Source of the DNA: Priapulus caudatus
Taxonomy: Eukaryota > Priapulida > Priapulimorpha > Priapulimorphida > Priapulidae
Length of the DNA: 64,000 nt
Assembly (NCBI RefSeq): GCF_000485595.1
Contig: NW_014577619.1
Coordinates: 92,128 to 156,127 of the forward strand
Direction: 5' to 3'
A program made the translations under genes and the position numbers. The notes under the pieces are model-generated. The model saw only the letters and a program-made list of their open reading frames with translations, was not told the origin of the DNA and ran no database searches. Within the stretch, counting starts at the first letter, position 1. Each line of letters opens with the position of its first letter. This document shows positions 44,526 through 57,886 of the stretch, piece after piece.

Positions 44526-45392
44526 ATGGTGAATGAAAAATGTTTCCAGAAGCATTTTGAGGGAGAAGAGGAGTGTGTTCCAGTTGCATCTCCACAGTTG
44601 TTGGAAGGTGATTTTTCTGCTCTTGGTAAGGTTCTGTTGATCGGATATGAGCAGACTGGGTTTTTTTCACTGCGGTTTAGCAAAGTCTCATTGATGTCAG
44701 TAATGTATGGAGGCGAGATCAGCAATGAATTCTTGTTCGAGTGTTTCTTAAAATTCCTATGTAATTTTGAACGCAAATGTCTGTTAGACGCCATTTCTTG
44801 TGGAAAGCTGGAAGGAGACATGCTGGATGATGACATAGATATATTGGCGAGGTATAGGGTGACTACAGTTCCTCAAGCTGACAGTTTAAAGGAATGTATC
44901 ATCAGAATTGGTGAAATATAACTCGTAGAAATCCACTATTCAATATGAAGCAGATTATCCCATTCCTTGAGAAACTGAAACCTTTTGATGATTTCAAAAA
45001 CCAGGCTGCATTTTTGCAAACCGTAGAGCAGACGGTAGACGGTTACTTGAAGAGATTCATAAGAAGTTTGCCAGATAACCTAGCTGGTTGCCGACTTTTT
45101 AAGGTTTTGCACAGGGAGCAGTTCCCTAACAGTTCCAGCTATTGAAGTCAACTTTGTACACCTGACAGGCTTTGAGCGCCGTTTCGTAGCTCATACATGT
45201 GGTGACATGCTAGAAGTACCAGTTTCCTACTCATCTTATAATGATTTCTCGTCAGAATTCAGGGTACAGCTATTAAGTGGGCAGTGGGATATGCAGATCG
45301 ATACTGTAAAGTACCTTGTAGACGCCCATCCCCCCTGCGCACGAAAATTGGAAGGAAGACCAGGTTGTGAAAAGTTATTTTCAGAATTTTGA
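44526..45392 (+). pseudogene. HECT-like E3 ligase C-terminal region, remnant 1
   Basis: First part 44526-44921: GDFSALGKVLLIGYEQTGFF, GGEISNEFLFECFLKFLCN, then ARYRVTTVPQADSLKECI. After a stop it continues in another frame (44945: MKQIIPFLEKLKPFDDFKNQ) and, from about 45140, INFVHLTG-type sequence GFERRFVAHTCGDMLEVPVS, then YNDFSSEFRVQLLSGQWDM. The AHTCGDMLEVP segment has the Cys of the HECT C-lobe in its usual context. Two or three frame changes and stops. The family is the HECT-bearing protein common in cnidarian and mollusc mobile elements. A second, indel-rich copy is at 53565-54410. Confidence 0.65.
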
Positions 45393-45399
45393 CACTTTA

Positions 45400-46004
45400 C
45401 TTTGAAACTTAGCATTTTATTTGGTTTATATGAGTTTTTCTGGATCCCTGCTATCAAATTGAGTTGTGAAAAACTGCCTGAAATGCATTTTTCATGGATT
45501 TTGAAAGTGGGTTGGCCTGAAAATGTGGCCCTAAAGTAGGGGGTGGGCCTTTACAAGATACTGGGCCTTTGCTAGGTACTTTACAGTACTGTAAACTGTA
45601 AAATTGTTGCAGCTTAAAATTTTTGCGAAAGGCTTGTGCAGCCATATTCACAACGTTTTATTTTCGCTAGGTAAGGAATTTTTAAGGCCTTAAATTGGCT
45701 GATATTTTGTTCCTAGTATCATTGAGCATTATTATGCATTGTCAAATCAAACACTCTACATGTAATTGCGTACACAACCCAAATAATGTGCTAATTGCTG
45801 CCTTACATGTAGTTGCATTTTGTCACATCATTTTGAGCTGTGAACATCCCCAGAGTGAGGCAGTATTCTTGAGTAAAATCTGTGCAAACAACTAACCGAT
45901 TGCAGTAATTACATGTAGGCATATCTCCTGATTGCTGTTTGTTATCCTCCTGGAGTGCAACGCCAGGAGCAATCGTTTATATGCATTCCTTGCTTGTTTA
46001 TTAC
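45400..46004. other. Non-coding interval
   Basis: No exon or paired repeat seen except GGCCT/GGGCC-type short motifs. Recurs with errors at about 54420-55060. Confidence 0.4.
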
Positions 46005-46131
46005 ACAGGAAAAAATGTCCTTTACAAATCCTATAAATGATATGAGTCTATATAGGATTTGTAAAGGATCCGATAATAATAGGATTTGTAAAGGATTTAT
46101 ATAGGATTTGTAAAGGACATTTTCCCCTGTG
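46005..46131. repeat. 127-bp hairpin with 32-base arms
   Basis: Left arm 46005-46036 and right arm 46099-46130 are reverse complements with two mismatches (CACAGG and AATGTCCTTTACAAATCCTA shared). The motif AGGATTTGTAAAGGA occurs three times in the loop side. Foldback element; copy near 55060-55200. Confidence 0.85.
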
Positions 46132-46520
46132 TCGAGTGGGAACACTGGGGAGATTACAAGGGTGTTTTAATTTACTGTAAACCGGGAAATATTTGCGCGC
46201 GTTTTAATTTTGCGTTCAGCAGAAGTCACGAAAATAAATTGCCGCGAAAAACAAATTTAAATGAAAATTACTGTTAGAGGTGTCCAAAAACGCTAAAATA
46301 AATCATCAGCAAAGTCTTATAACAAAATCACGGCAACCAATGGTCAGCCATGGTGAATTATTTGGTGTTGTCAGAAAGAAACTTAGCTGAGAAATACATT
46401 TATTATTGCCTATATTATATACCATCACAGCACACAATAAAACACCCGGTCGGTGAGCACAGGGTCCTTGGACCATTTCATTTGTTATTTTTTATTGACA
46501 CCCTGTATATGTAGCATGTA
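46132..46520. other. Non-coding interval
   Basis: AT-rich. AATAAAACA near 46436. No exon recognised. Confidence 0.4.
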
Positions 46521-46524
46521 CATG

Positions 46525-47040
46525 TATGTAGTACACACTTGACTATACGATACGACACGCGCTTCATTTCATTTGTAGTGATAAAGCTACAACAATCAGA
46601 TTTGAAGTGTGTTGAACAACTTGAGAAAGTGGTGGTAATAACTACTAGTATGACGTCTGGCATTTGCCAAGAAACATGTCAAAATATTAACATGGGCCAC
46701 ATGCAATTAAATGTGAAACGTTTAGAGAAGTAGTCTATAGAGTTGAGCAGCTTTATCTGGAATGGGTTAGGGTTCCAACAGTCATCACTGGTTTGTAGAA
46801 TGGCTGCAGGATACGCGTGCACTGCGTCTGGCATGCCCACACCCAAGCAGATAGCGTTGCCTTTTATTCCACTACCAATTAATTTAATATAACTAGGTAA
46901 CATCTCTATGATTAATTGTGTCGTACATGGCAGCTTACGAGGCAGTCAGACTCATAGTATCGTCTAACATATTGGAAATATATATACAAAAACCATGATG
47001 GCCCAAAACTAACGATTGAGTTGGGAGAAGAGCAATATTA
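46525..47040. repeat. Repeated 0.5-kb block (three copies in window)
   Basis: The block from ACTATACGATACGACACGCG to the ATGATGG-AAAACTAACGA end recurs at 60240-60735 (clean) and 55640-56170 (errored). It starts in the LTR tail, so it is the downstream flank of the LTR element carried along in each duplication. No ORF of note. Confidence 0.8.
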
Positions 47041-47470
47041 ACTCCTTGGCGGCACATGACGTCTATAGTCGTAGCCGACTGTTGCCGAGTATTGGTGACG
47101 TTAGTTTATAAATAGATTGTTCCCAAGACACAATAAATGTGATTAGTTAGTATACTGACTGGTAGATGTCACTAGCAGCTCATGCTAGGTTACCCTAGTA
47201 CGATTTGAAGTCCGTTCGTGCCACTAGTTCAAACACAATAACACGGCCGTGCCTAGTTCAACCATGTCAACACACAAACGACAATTCTGAGTGGATGAAG
47301 CTGTTGATTTATCAATGGCCTAAATCTTTTCTGGAAATCTGCAGTGATGATGGGAGAATTCCTTCATAGTGCTGGAATGAAATTGGAGGCAGTGGTGAAA
47401 CAGGCTAAGGCGATAATTGTAACTCTACGTCATGTATACATTCACATTTCGACTCGCTGCGTATACTATA
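47041..47470. other. Non-coding interval
   Basis: TTTATAAATAG at about 47106 and AATAAA near 47132 suggest a small promoter/LTR-like segment. No coding exon. Confidence 0.4.
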
Positions 47471-47479
47471 TTTTACCAG

Positions 47480-48050
47480 AATACGGTGTAGTATTGTTGT
47501 CTAGGATTGGCATTACGGGCAAAGCACTTGACTGGTTTTCATCCTATTTGTCACACAGATCACAGCGCGTGTCAATACGTGGGACTTTATCAGACAGCTT
47601 CGACTGCAAGTGGGGTGTTCCACAAGGCTCATGCCTAGGGCCTCTTCTCTTCAACATATATGCGTCAAAAATTTTCGCAATATTTGAAGCTCATCTCCCG
47701 GATATCCACTGCTATGCTGATGACTCCCAACTGTACCTGTCCTTCAATCCAAATTCTGCTGCCATCCAGGAACAGGCTGTCTCTGCGATGGAAACCTGTA
47801 TAAAAGATATCCGTGACTGGATGCTTGCTGATCGGCTAATGTTGAACGACGACAAGACGGAATTCCTCATCATAGGTACCCGGCAACAACAGCAACTGTG
47901 CAAAGTGGACATTGATCATATCACTGTCGGGAGTTGTAACATTTCGCCAGTATCCGTGACCAGAAACTTGGGTTGCTGGTTTGATTCGCGGCTAACGATG
48001 GAGACTCATGTTTCTAAACTCTGCAGTACTTCATTTTTCCATCTTCAATT
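47480..48050 (+). pseudogene. CR1-type LINE reverse transcriptase fragment, 5'-truncated
   Basis: Reads LLSRIGITGKALDWFSSYLS, RSQRVSIRGT, then GVPQGSCLGPLLFNIYASKI and CYADDSQLYLSFNP, the CR1 form of the RT palm with YADD. IRDWMLADRLMLNDDKTEFL and NLGCWFDSRLTMETHVSK follow. The 5' half of RT and the endonuclease are missing, and the frame ends about 48045 where it meets unrelated sequence. Typical 5'-truncated insertion. Confidence 0.9.
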
Positions 48051-48085
48051 TACAACTTTCCTGTATAACGTGTGAAGTGAGTGCA

Positions 48086-49435
48086 ATGGCAGAACATTCA
48101 GTATCACGAGCTATTCCAAAACTTGAAATACCTCGCCAGAGTGCTGGACCTAGAAAGAAACTCTTTCCTGTAGCAAGTACTAGCACTGCCAGCGAAAAAG
48201 AAATGCCCAGACTTACCCCGATTAAACGAACAAAGACTCATGATGTGGTTGTCCGAAAATCGCCTCGGTTGGCAGCTAAATGGCAAAAAGTTGAAGATGA
48301 AGTGCAATACACAGCCTTACCAGTCGTTCTTCTTCCAGTCATAGATGCGGCCATTACTCCATGACGTGTTGTTATTGATTGCCATAGTGATGACCCCCAC
48401 CTCAGTCTGCGTGTAGTAAATTCCGTAGTAATGTCGTAATGAGTCAGCGCCACTAGCGGCGACCGGAAGCATTAACACTTCGAGAGAGGGACGCAGTTCA
48501 CACTGATCTCGAGTCGGGTTTCTGCGAAAATACCCGATTTTCATCGCTCATTATCTCAGCGTAGGGGCATCGTAGGGACATGCGGTTTGTTTTATATGAA
48601 CAAGGTAAGACAGCTAATCAATAATACTGCAAAGGATCGTCAAAATAAAACGGGAAAAGTTTATTAATTCGACTAATACTGCAGCATGGTTTCAGCATGT
48701 TACCCTTGTACGCTCTCCTTCTTTATCTGCTCTTGACTATATGTTTGTCGTGTTTGTGTACATCTGTCATGTTGGTTTTTTAGGCTTGAAAACAGTGGAC
48801 GTTGAATCTGGACTATCCCATCAAGAATTCAAGTTGGTGGTAGAGAGCCACTTTCATCGGCTACAACTGGCTAAAGGGAACTGGCTCTTGTACAGACACT
48901 CTGGGCGTAAACAAAAAAGCTCTCTGGTAGAGATACCACCTGGGGCCGAAGGTTACACCCCAAACTTCTTACCGACACCCACTGCATAAAGGCAAAGATG
49001 TACAATTACATCATTCCGCTCGTTCAGCTTTCTTCAGAGCCGATGTCAGATGAGGTAGGTGCAATGTGGCTATAAAGATGATGTAGGAATGTAGATCCAA
49101 AGCACCCCACATGTTTATTACATTTGTGTTATGATGCTTTTATTTTTACTAAACTTACAAACATAAAAACCTTTACTTGTTTTAATTCTGACTACTTTCC
49201 TCATGAAGATGAATAAATTATAATTACAGAAAGGTGCAAGCCATCAATCATCACTATTGTTCTATTTCATACATATTATTATAGTAAGCCATATGTAAAT
49301 ACAATAAGCCAATACCAGTTTTACGTTAAACAGGAGCATGCACTATACAACTGTTGCACAGAGAAGTGTGCTATTCAGCAGCTACGTGAACACTACAAGG
49401 TGACGCACAATGAAAAGGAAGAGGACGAGCTAGTG
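48086..49435 (+). CDS. Candidate N-terminal exons of a HECT-associated gene
   Basis: The first ORF, ATG at 48086 in context GTGCAATGG, encodes 92 residues, basic and Pro/Ser-rich (IKRTKTHDVVVRKSPRLAAK). Exon 2 at 48784-49054 (acceptor TTTTAG, donor GTAGGT) reads HQEFKLVVESHFHRLQLAKG and LVEIPPGAEGYTP, with one frame change near 48965, then MYNYIIPLVQLSSEP. Exon 3 at 49334-49435 (acceptor AACAG, donor GTAATA) reads NCCTEKCAIQQLREHYKVTH. 'G-Y-T-P/V-x-L' followed by 'YI-PLQ' and 'C-x3-C-LREH' occur upstream of the HECT domain in transposon-associated G2E3-like proteins, so I infer the 5' part of such a gene. No HECT exon follows because the sequence switches to the errored duplicate at about 49600. 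Confidence 0.45.
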
Positions 49436-51152
49436 GTAATATTTACAGTAGAATAAAAATGATTACTCCATAGAAGAACACAAGATGCCATTGTCATATG
49501 ATGCTGCATCACTAATTTGTTATGATATGTAAATTTCACATATGTAATGGTATTGCATGACTCCGTAGGATTTTTTATTGTGCCTATACTATACTGTCAT
49601 CCTGCGATATAACAAATCCGGTCTGTTACCCTATCAAGGTTTTGGCGGTCTAAAGGAACCAATTGCGGGCATAATGCACAAATTGATCATCCTGTGAATT
49701 TGTTTTGGGCATACAAGGCAAAAAAAAAATATCTAGCTAGCTGAGGCCTGTGGGAGTCGACTAGCGAGTTCAGTTTGACTGCGGGGCGAGCCCGGCCTGA
49801 GCCAGCAGCGGTGCATCGATTTGATCTCTCTGACAGAGGGGAATTCGCGCTTAAGCTTACTTGATAAGAGAATTTATACATATGTTCTGGCTTTTTTCCC
49901 AGCCCACGCGAGCTACAAGACCGCTGCCTTCATAATCTGATGCGTCTGTTAACGCCTGTCAGTCTCATTCTTGAATTCGCGGTGTAGCTTCCTGATTTTG
50001 ATAGGTTATCAGTCGTCGCGTCGCCGCCCTACTTCACTATCAGTTTCTATCGTGACAGCCAGAACGATGCGCCCGACACAAGGACATTCATGACCAAAAG
50101 TATTACATTGTCGAAGGGACAACAGCAGCTGGTTCATATCCGTACGTGCTGCGAGCAAGAGTGGAAGGGGCAATTGAACATCACGAGCTGCTCTGGGCCA
50201 CCACACCTTCAGTGCCGTAAAAGCCTGACAGAATAGGGAGTGGCGTGGTTGCGAGAGAGATGACAGAGACGGAGAGATGTGGCGCGTAGTAGAAATAGCA
50301 GACAGAGAGCACGGGAAGGACAGAGAGAGGTCTTGAGAGGAGGAGAGTCGGAGAATGTGAGAGATAGAGAGAATGTAGAGGAAATTCTGGCGGACAGGGC
50401 CTTGCAGTTTAGAACATTTGTGAGTTAGCGTGGTGACCTATGATGTTAGGAAAATTCAAAGTTGATAAAGTTTATTTTTTTTGAGTTTAAGGCCACACAC
50501 TGCGCAGAGGTTTACCTCTGTGTAGCACAACTTTTAGAGCATATAGCCAGTGGGCGCCACTAGGGGGTGAGCGCGATCACTCCTGTGCACGGCCAGTATA
50601 AATTACCCATGAGCGCTTACGCTACCAAACCCACGATCCGTTTACTTCGCTGTTTTTAAGTCATCTCCCCCCGGCTAGACACGTGCAGTGACGGCTGTTA
50701 GCTTATTCTTAGTAGTGGAGACGTCTATAAGTACTGAATGTGATTGTACGTTGAATGGGTAGGTTTTAGCAGTAGTTTAGCTATGCAGACTTGTATTACA
50801 CTATTTGTATGGTGTTGCATATACCAAGGTAGAGTGTGGTGCAACTGTATAATGCAATGCAGAGTTGGCTCATGACGTGAGACATCAAACCTTTAGTGTG
50901 GTTAACCGACTCGGCACTGCGCTGATGCCTATATGTTTTTGCTCTCGCTGCAGCTGACTACTCCCAGTAGCTTTCAGCTAGCACGCAGACGAATGAGGGT
51001 TAACGAAAGCAAACAAAAACAACAGGAACATTAATCAACGCAGAGACCTTAGAACTGTTACATAGGCTCACTCCAGTTACGTGTTTGGAGCGCAAAACAT
51101 CGAAGAAACCCACACATTGACTATACGATTACGACACACATTTGAGTGGGTT

Positions 51153-51238
51153 GGTGCCGTGACCATTGGATTCAGACCATGGAGTAGTATTGCTGCCACA
51201 CACCTGCAGGCATGCTAACACTGATACGACTCACGGCG
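51153..51238 (-). pseudogene. Third tRNA-His copy, in the errored duplicate
   Basis: Starts TTGGTGCCGTGACC like loci 1 and 2 and ends in CTCACGGCG, with insertions throughout. Not counted as an independent locus. Confidence 0.6.
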
Positions 51239-53564
51239 ATCGTGCAAGTCGAGCAAAGGATTAGCTCGAGGAGGAAGACCTCGTATGGCGGCTCAAGTGA
51301 TACGACAGCGCCACAGATTACCGGATACAGTATGCGACCCGCTCGAACAAGGAACATTGCCTGATGGTGCCTTGCCGGGCTCAATGTCTACAGGAGCTTG
51401 ATCGAAGCAGGAAGAAGAATTAGCGAGGTGAGCGTGTATCACTCAGGAAGTACAAGGCGGATTTTTAATAATGGAATACAGAACGCTAAGGTAGCTATTT
51501 GGAGGCCAGAGCCGGCCACCATCGGCGAGGAGTATGGAAATTACGACTTCCTCATCAGCCATGCTTCAACGGCTCAACAAATGACGAAGCATGATGTAAT
51601 AGGGTGAGATGCCAGGAGTCCATGTTGGTACGCCAGGAGCTCTGAATGTTTTTACTCTGTGCCACTGATGCTCATCAAGGTAGCTGATTCAGCTAGCAGA
51701 CGAACACCTCGTAACGGTTTAAGGGCTTCGACGAAAGAACTAGGCAGACGACCAGGAACTTATTATCAACGCAAGGCTTCAGACTCATACGCGCTCCACT
51801 CCATAATACGTTTGTGATTCTTTGTTCAGCGGGCCAACATCAAGCACACTCAACTTGACTATACGACGTACGACACTGTCCTTCATTTCCAATTGTGCGT
51901 GACATAAGTACAATAGCTAGTTCGTTTTCACGTAACGCAGTGTTGCACAGCATCAAGTCGTATCTATTGATGTATTATAAACATGAAATGGAAGTATGTG
52001 TGATGGGATCATGAAAATAAAATAAGGTGTAATTTCCGTCAGATATTAATATTTGTGAGTGAAATATAATTCTACAAACAATGTTTTATTCAGTCCTGAA
52101 TATATCAAGAAAGCAATTAAAGAATATAACATATTGTTATGCTATCATTATAATAAATATATTATTAGAATAAGAATGGCACTAGAGAAAATGCAGTTGG
52201 AAAATTGCTCGAATCATTATTAGATTAAGAGATATAATTTGCCAAAAAAATATTCAAATAAATTCGGCAGAGGGACAGAGTTAGAATCAAACTAATATAC
52301 AGGGCTCAACTCTACGCATTGAGATACACATCAGGCATTTTGCACAAATCTCACGCTATCACGCTGATCTTAGATATCTCACGACAGCAAAAAATCTTAC
52401 AATTATTGAAAACACTTTGTAGTATGCCACCAAATTGCACGAATTGAGTTATAAATAGAGAGCAAAAGCTCGGCTTACCGTGAGGGGGGACCCCGCTTGT
52501 CGCTTTCGCTATCCCTCAATCTATCACTATCACCCCATTTGCAGCCCTGTATATATTATACGAACTAGTCAACTATGTTATAATATAATTGATAAAAACC
52601 TAATACTATATAGTTTAAATATGTTATTTGTTATATTTATGTTTATGTTTAATGTTTATGTTCATGCTTATGTTTTATTGCTGATTTAAACCACAAACTT
52701 CCAGACAGATGGGGCCCCGCTAATCGCTCGTCCTGAGTGAGGCGAAAAGGAGGCACTGCATGGGTTTGTTCAAACACGATCTATATTATATTAACAGGAT
52801 ATATTCAAACAGAGAGTATATATACGTGGCTCTTTCACGCATTCCAGTACATGCACTTACCCATCGTACTCATCTCTCTGTCAAAAAATATTAAAAAAAA
52901 TTTGCCTGTATAAACTGCGATGATATTAAGGATCTTACTCTAGGTTTAGGGCAGCGAGTTTTAACTGGGGCACTCTGGTCGACAAAAAACAAAAATAAAA
53001 AAAAAAACCCGGTGAGACCAGTCTCAGGATTGGCGGAGTCCTACCGAAGGTATTTAAATTTGCTAGAATTTGCTAAGATTTTCTATTTTTTTGTTCATTA
53101 TTGCAAGCTTTCCAATATAGTCTGATATTGATGCAATATGTTTTAATTTGGGAATTAATTAAAATAGTTAAAGTGATTTGTTTTTGTCAAATGTCGAGGT
53201 GCGAGGGAGCAGTAGGTTTCTTAATGGTTTGTATCTTAAAAAGCTCCAAGAGTTAAGAACCACTGTTCTTGGTGTCATTTTTATCATTTTAGGTTTAAAT
53301 TACGCCTACATAAATAGAGGTCATTGGTCAATCACCATTAGAAATATTTCATAATGTGTATAAAATGGACGACCAGTTGATTGCTAACGATGGTGGCGCC
53401 ATCAGCGGCACAGATCTGAAAAGTTGGCGCAAAAGACTTTTCAGCCAAAGGTAAGAAGGTGAAAGACGCGAAGAGTGTTTATCTTATTTTTAATTAAAAG
53501 CAAAGGATTGTAATTCTTATAAACGACTATAGTTTTCAGGTTATATTATGGATAATTTTATAAA

Positions 53565-54410
53565 ATGCGTTGAATGAAAATGTTTTCAGAAAGCATTTGA
53601 GGAGAAGAGAGTGTGTTCAGTTGATCTGCCACTAGTGTTGGGAGAGTGATTTTTCTGCCTCTTTGGTAGCGTTCTTTTGATCGGATTATGAAAGACTGGG
53701 TTTTTTCACTGACCGTTTAGAAAGTCTCATTTGATGTCCCAGGTAATGTATGGTGGCAGAGAATCAGAATGAATTCTTCGTTCGAGTGTTTCTTAAACGC
53801 TTATTAATATAATCTTGAAGCTGCCAATGTTGTTAGACGCCATGTTCTTGTTGCGAAAGATGAGGAGAATGTCTGGATGACTGTCAATAGATATATTGGG
53901 AGGTATAGGGTGACTACAGTTCCTCAAGTGAACAGTTGTAAAGAGAATGTATCATCAGAATTGATTTTGGAAAATATAACTCGAGAAATAACTATTCAAT
54001 AGGAGAGATCTATCCATTCCTGAGAAACTGAAACCTTTTGACCTGATTTCAAAAACCAGCTGCATTTGTGAAACCGCTAGCAGACGGTATGACGGTTACT
54101 TGAAGAGATTCATAGAAGTTTGGCCAGATGAACCTAGATGGTTGACCGACTTTTTAAGGTTTGCACAGGAAGCATTACTAACAGTTCAAAGCTTATATGA
54201 AGCTCAACTTTAAGTACACCTGACAAGCTTATTGAGCGCCGTTTGTAGACTCATACATGTAGGTTGACATGCTAGACCAGTACAGTTTCCTACTATTTAT
54301 AATGATTCTCGTCAGAATAAGGGTCAGTCTATTAAGTGGCAGTGGGATATGCAGATCGATACTGTAAGTTACCATTGTTTAGACGACCCATCCCCTGCGC
54401 CCAACGAAAA
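53565..54410 (+). pseudogene. HECT remnant in the errored duplicate
   Basis: Nucleotide match to 44526-45392 with many indels; no open frame beyond short stretches. Reported so that it is not counted as another gene. Confidence 0.6.
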
Positions 54411-56191
54411 ATTGGCAGCGAATAAGACATGGTTGTGAAATGTTATTTCAGAATTTTGACATTTACTTATGAATTAGCATTTTTTATTTAGGTTATATAT
54501 TGAGTTTTTTGGGATCGCATGCATAAATTGAGTTTGTGAAAATGCTGAATGCGATTTTTATGGATTTTGAAAGTGTGGTTTGGCTGAAAATGTGGCCCTA
54601 AAGTAGCGCGGGGGCGCCGTTTACAAGATATGGCCTTTGCTAGGTACTTTACAGTACTGTAAAACTGTAAAAGTGTGCAGCTTTAATTTTGCGAAGGCTT
54701 GTGCAGCCTATTTCACAACGTTTTATTTTCGCTAAGGGGTAATAGGAATTTTTAGGCCTTAAATTGGCTGATTATATTGTTCCTAGTTATCAGTTGCAGG
54801 CATTATTATGCATGTCAAATCAAAACATCCACATGGTATTTGGCTGTACACAACCAAATAATGTGCTAATTTGTGCTCTTACATGTAGTTGCTTTTGTCA
54901 CTCAATTTGAGCTGTGAAATCCCAGAGTGAGGCAATTTCTTGCAGTAAATCTGTGCAAACAATTACGATTCGCAGTATTACATGTAGGATAGCTCCTGAT
55001 TGCTGTTATGTTATCCTCCGGAGTGTGCACGCAGGCAATCGTTTGATGCATCCTTGTGTTTATTACACAGGAAAACAAATGTCCTTAACAATCCTTATAA
55101 ATGATTGAGTCTAATATAGCGATTTGCTAAAGGAATCCCGATAATATAGGATTTGGTAAAAGGATTATATATAGGGATTTGATAAAGACTTTTCCCCTGT
55201 GTCGGAGTGGGAAACACTTGGGGAGATTTAGCACGGGGTGTTTTAATTTACTAGTAACCGGGAAAATATTGCGCGGCGTTTTAATTTTTGGCGTTCAGCA
55301 GAAGTACGAAAATTACAATTGCGCCGCGAAAACAAATTTAAATGAAAATTACTGTTAGAGTGTCAAAAAACGCTAAAATAAATCCATCAGCAAAGTCGTA
55401 TAAAAAATCACAGGCAAACCAAATGGTCAGCCATGGTGAATTATTTGGTGTTGGTCAGCAAAAGAAAATTAGCTGTAGAAAATAACATTTATTATTGCTA
55501 TACTTATATACCATCACAGAAAGACACAATACAAAACCGGCGTCGGCTGAGCAACAGGGTCATTGGACCATTTCATTTGGTTTATTTTTTATATGGACAG
55601 CCAGTATATGTAAGCCACTGTACATGTATGTAGGTAACACTACTGACTATACCGATACGACACGTCGTTATTTCATTTTTGTAGTGATAAAGCAGTACAA
55701 CAATCAGATTTGAAGTGTGTTGAACACTTGGAGAAAGTTTGGTGTAATAACTACTAGTATGTACGTCATGGCATTTGCCAAGAAACATGTCCAAAATATT
55801 AACATGTGGCACATGCAATTAAATGTGAAACGTTTAGAGATAGGTAGTCTATAGAGATTGAAGGCACTTTATCTGGAATGGGTTAGGGTTCTCAACAGTC
55901 ATACTGGTTTGTAGAGATGGCTGCAGGATACGGCGTTGGCAACTGCGTCTGGACATGCCCACACCCAAGCAGATAGTCAAGTTGCCTTTTATTCCACTAC
56001 CAATTAATTTATATAACTAGGTAAACATCTCTATGTTAAATCTGATGTGGTGATGGCAGCTTTACGAGGCAGTCAGAACTCATAGTATCGGTGCTAACAT
56101 ATTGGGAACATAATATACACAAAACCAATGATGGCCAAAAAAACTAACTCTTGAGTTGGCGAGAAAGAGCATATTAACTCCTTGCTTATAG

Positions 56192-57886
56192 GTCCAAGCT
56201 TTTCACTTTGCTGGGACAATGTGCAAATAGAGACAGAAGTGCGCCACCAGGGAAGCCATTCTTCCAAAAAAGTTCTGCTCTGGGCAAATGCTTATGCTGC
56301 GTACAACAGAGATTCATGCAGGTATTAGACTATGTCAATATGCAGTTATACACCAAATCTTTGAACATGATTGTAAACCGGTTTCAAATAAGTTCATTTA
56401 ATCCTTTGTTTTCGGATAGCATTGTTACATAATCTACACATCTCACGGTTCTGCTTTTTTTCGTTGGATAAATTATAACAAGTTAAGTTATGTGCTATTT
56501 ACTAAACCAATTTATGCTTGATGAACAAGGCATATGACCTCGATGAAGGAACAACACCTGCAACAGCGCTGCCTTTGCAGTGTTTTCTGCCCAATGACGA
56601 GGACTATCAGAAGTTGCGCCAGCAAATGGAAACCATTGTGAGGCGCATACTGTTCCGCTACTTGACAACATCAGATACCGACTAAAGCGGCATTGTGACA
56701 CACATCCCTCATGAGTACTCTGCAGAGATGCGAGGACAGAGGAAAATTGTATACTTCGACAAATATATTTCTTACATATCCTATAGTAGGAGATACAGTG
56801 CTGCTGCATCGACGTAGCAGTTATTTATATGTAATTTCTGACATAGATGCGCATCACAATAATTGCTTTGACTGTATAGGTAAACATTGGAATTATTTCT
56901 GCGAATCTATCAACAACAGCCAGTGCGATAAAAATCACAGAGGTTCTGCAGGAATATGTTCCCCTTGGTGATGGAAGGCTCTTCACCATCCCATGCCATA
57001 GTGATGCTCTTAGCGTTGAGAGAATGTTCGATGGCCAGAAAGCTAGAGCAGCAGGCCATAGCAAGTTGGAGAGGCTGGAGGGAGTACATCCTGTTCCCCA
57101 GGAATTCCATAAACGAGCGATCATGCTGCAGGACACTATGGACATGCTCTTCGACGGACAGAGTGCTCCGGACAAGGGGGCATTGCTTAACATCAAGAAT
57201 GTCTTCAATCACAGGTAACTTCACAGTATATCAGTATTCTTTGTAGCTGTGAACATATAATACTTACCTAGCAACGAGAAAGACGCTTGCTGACAATAAC
57301 GATGTAAGAGCTACTCAGTGCATTTCTGTATTTACTTATCACATTAGGATCTTGAAGAAAAAGGTGATAGAGAACTTTAACCATGTCGAATATTTCCTGA
57401 AATTCACTACTGCTGGCATGGTGTGCTATCTGGCAATGATGTTGTGTGGTACATCTAAACTTACCGACACACTGACGCTCGATGTTTCCGATCTTGCCAG
57501 AAGAATCGTTTCAGAAGTTTGGTTGCAGGTGAGATATGACAACAGAGGTTTAAACATATATGCAATGATAGTTTTATATGAAAAAATATCAGTCCATTCT
57601 GCAAATAAGGTTGTTGAACATTTGATATAACATTTTCGCCAAAATTTGTTTGGCTTTGAAGGTTTCATTGTAGTCCCGTCAAATTTTGTGCTTAAAATTC
57701 TTTGTCAAATTTCAATGATGTGTGCTTAACCTACCCTATTAAATAATGGCATTCACATTGTATAATGGATACTAATATGCATGCTCAGTTGCCCAAAGGA
57801 GATCTGGCAGATGTCATCGAGGGTAACGAGGCAATTGCTGCTGACAGCGCCGAAAATGATGCGTCAACATATGCGTACTGCACATG
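56192..57886 (+). pseudogene. DUF6589-type gene, copy 2 (exons b-f)
   Basis: Nearly identical to 39205-40904: exon b 56192-56321 (WDNVQIETEVRHQ), exon c from about 56530 with its acceptor changed from ACAG to ACAA, in-frame TAA shared with copy 1, an extra 12 bases (QQMETIV for QRIV), exon d ending 57214, exon e 57348-57528 and exon f from 57789. Exon f differs at its end (TGCATGCATTCATTAC) and the donor of copy 1 is lost. It is followed, unlike copy 1, by the PHD exon at 58243. Confidence 0.75.

Larger units (their letters stand above)
49600..56184. repeat. Error-rich duplicate of about 40980-47040
   Basis: The order of elements repeats exactly: exon a leader, GA tract, LTR-like promoter, tRNA-His, 195-bp repeat, 256-bp MITE, hAT MITE, HECT remnant, hairpin, flank block. 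Differences are overwhelmingly single-base insertions and deletions spread evenly through coding, repeat and spacer sequence. At 56185 the sequence changes abruptly to clean copy. This pattern fits raw long-read filler in an assembly, not evolution. Confidence 0.85.

Noticed and set aside
51153-54410. Independent extra copies of tRNA-His, MITEs and HECT
   Set aside because: They lie in the indel-ridden duplicate of 41-47 kb and should not be counted as separate genes.
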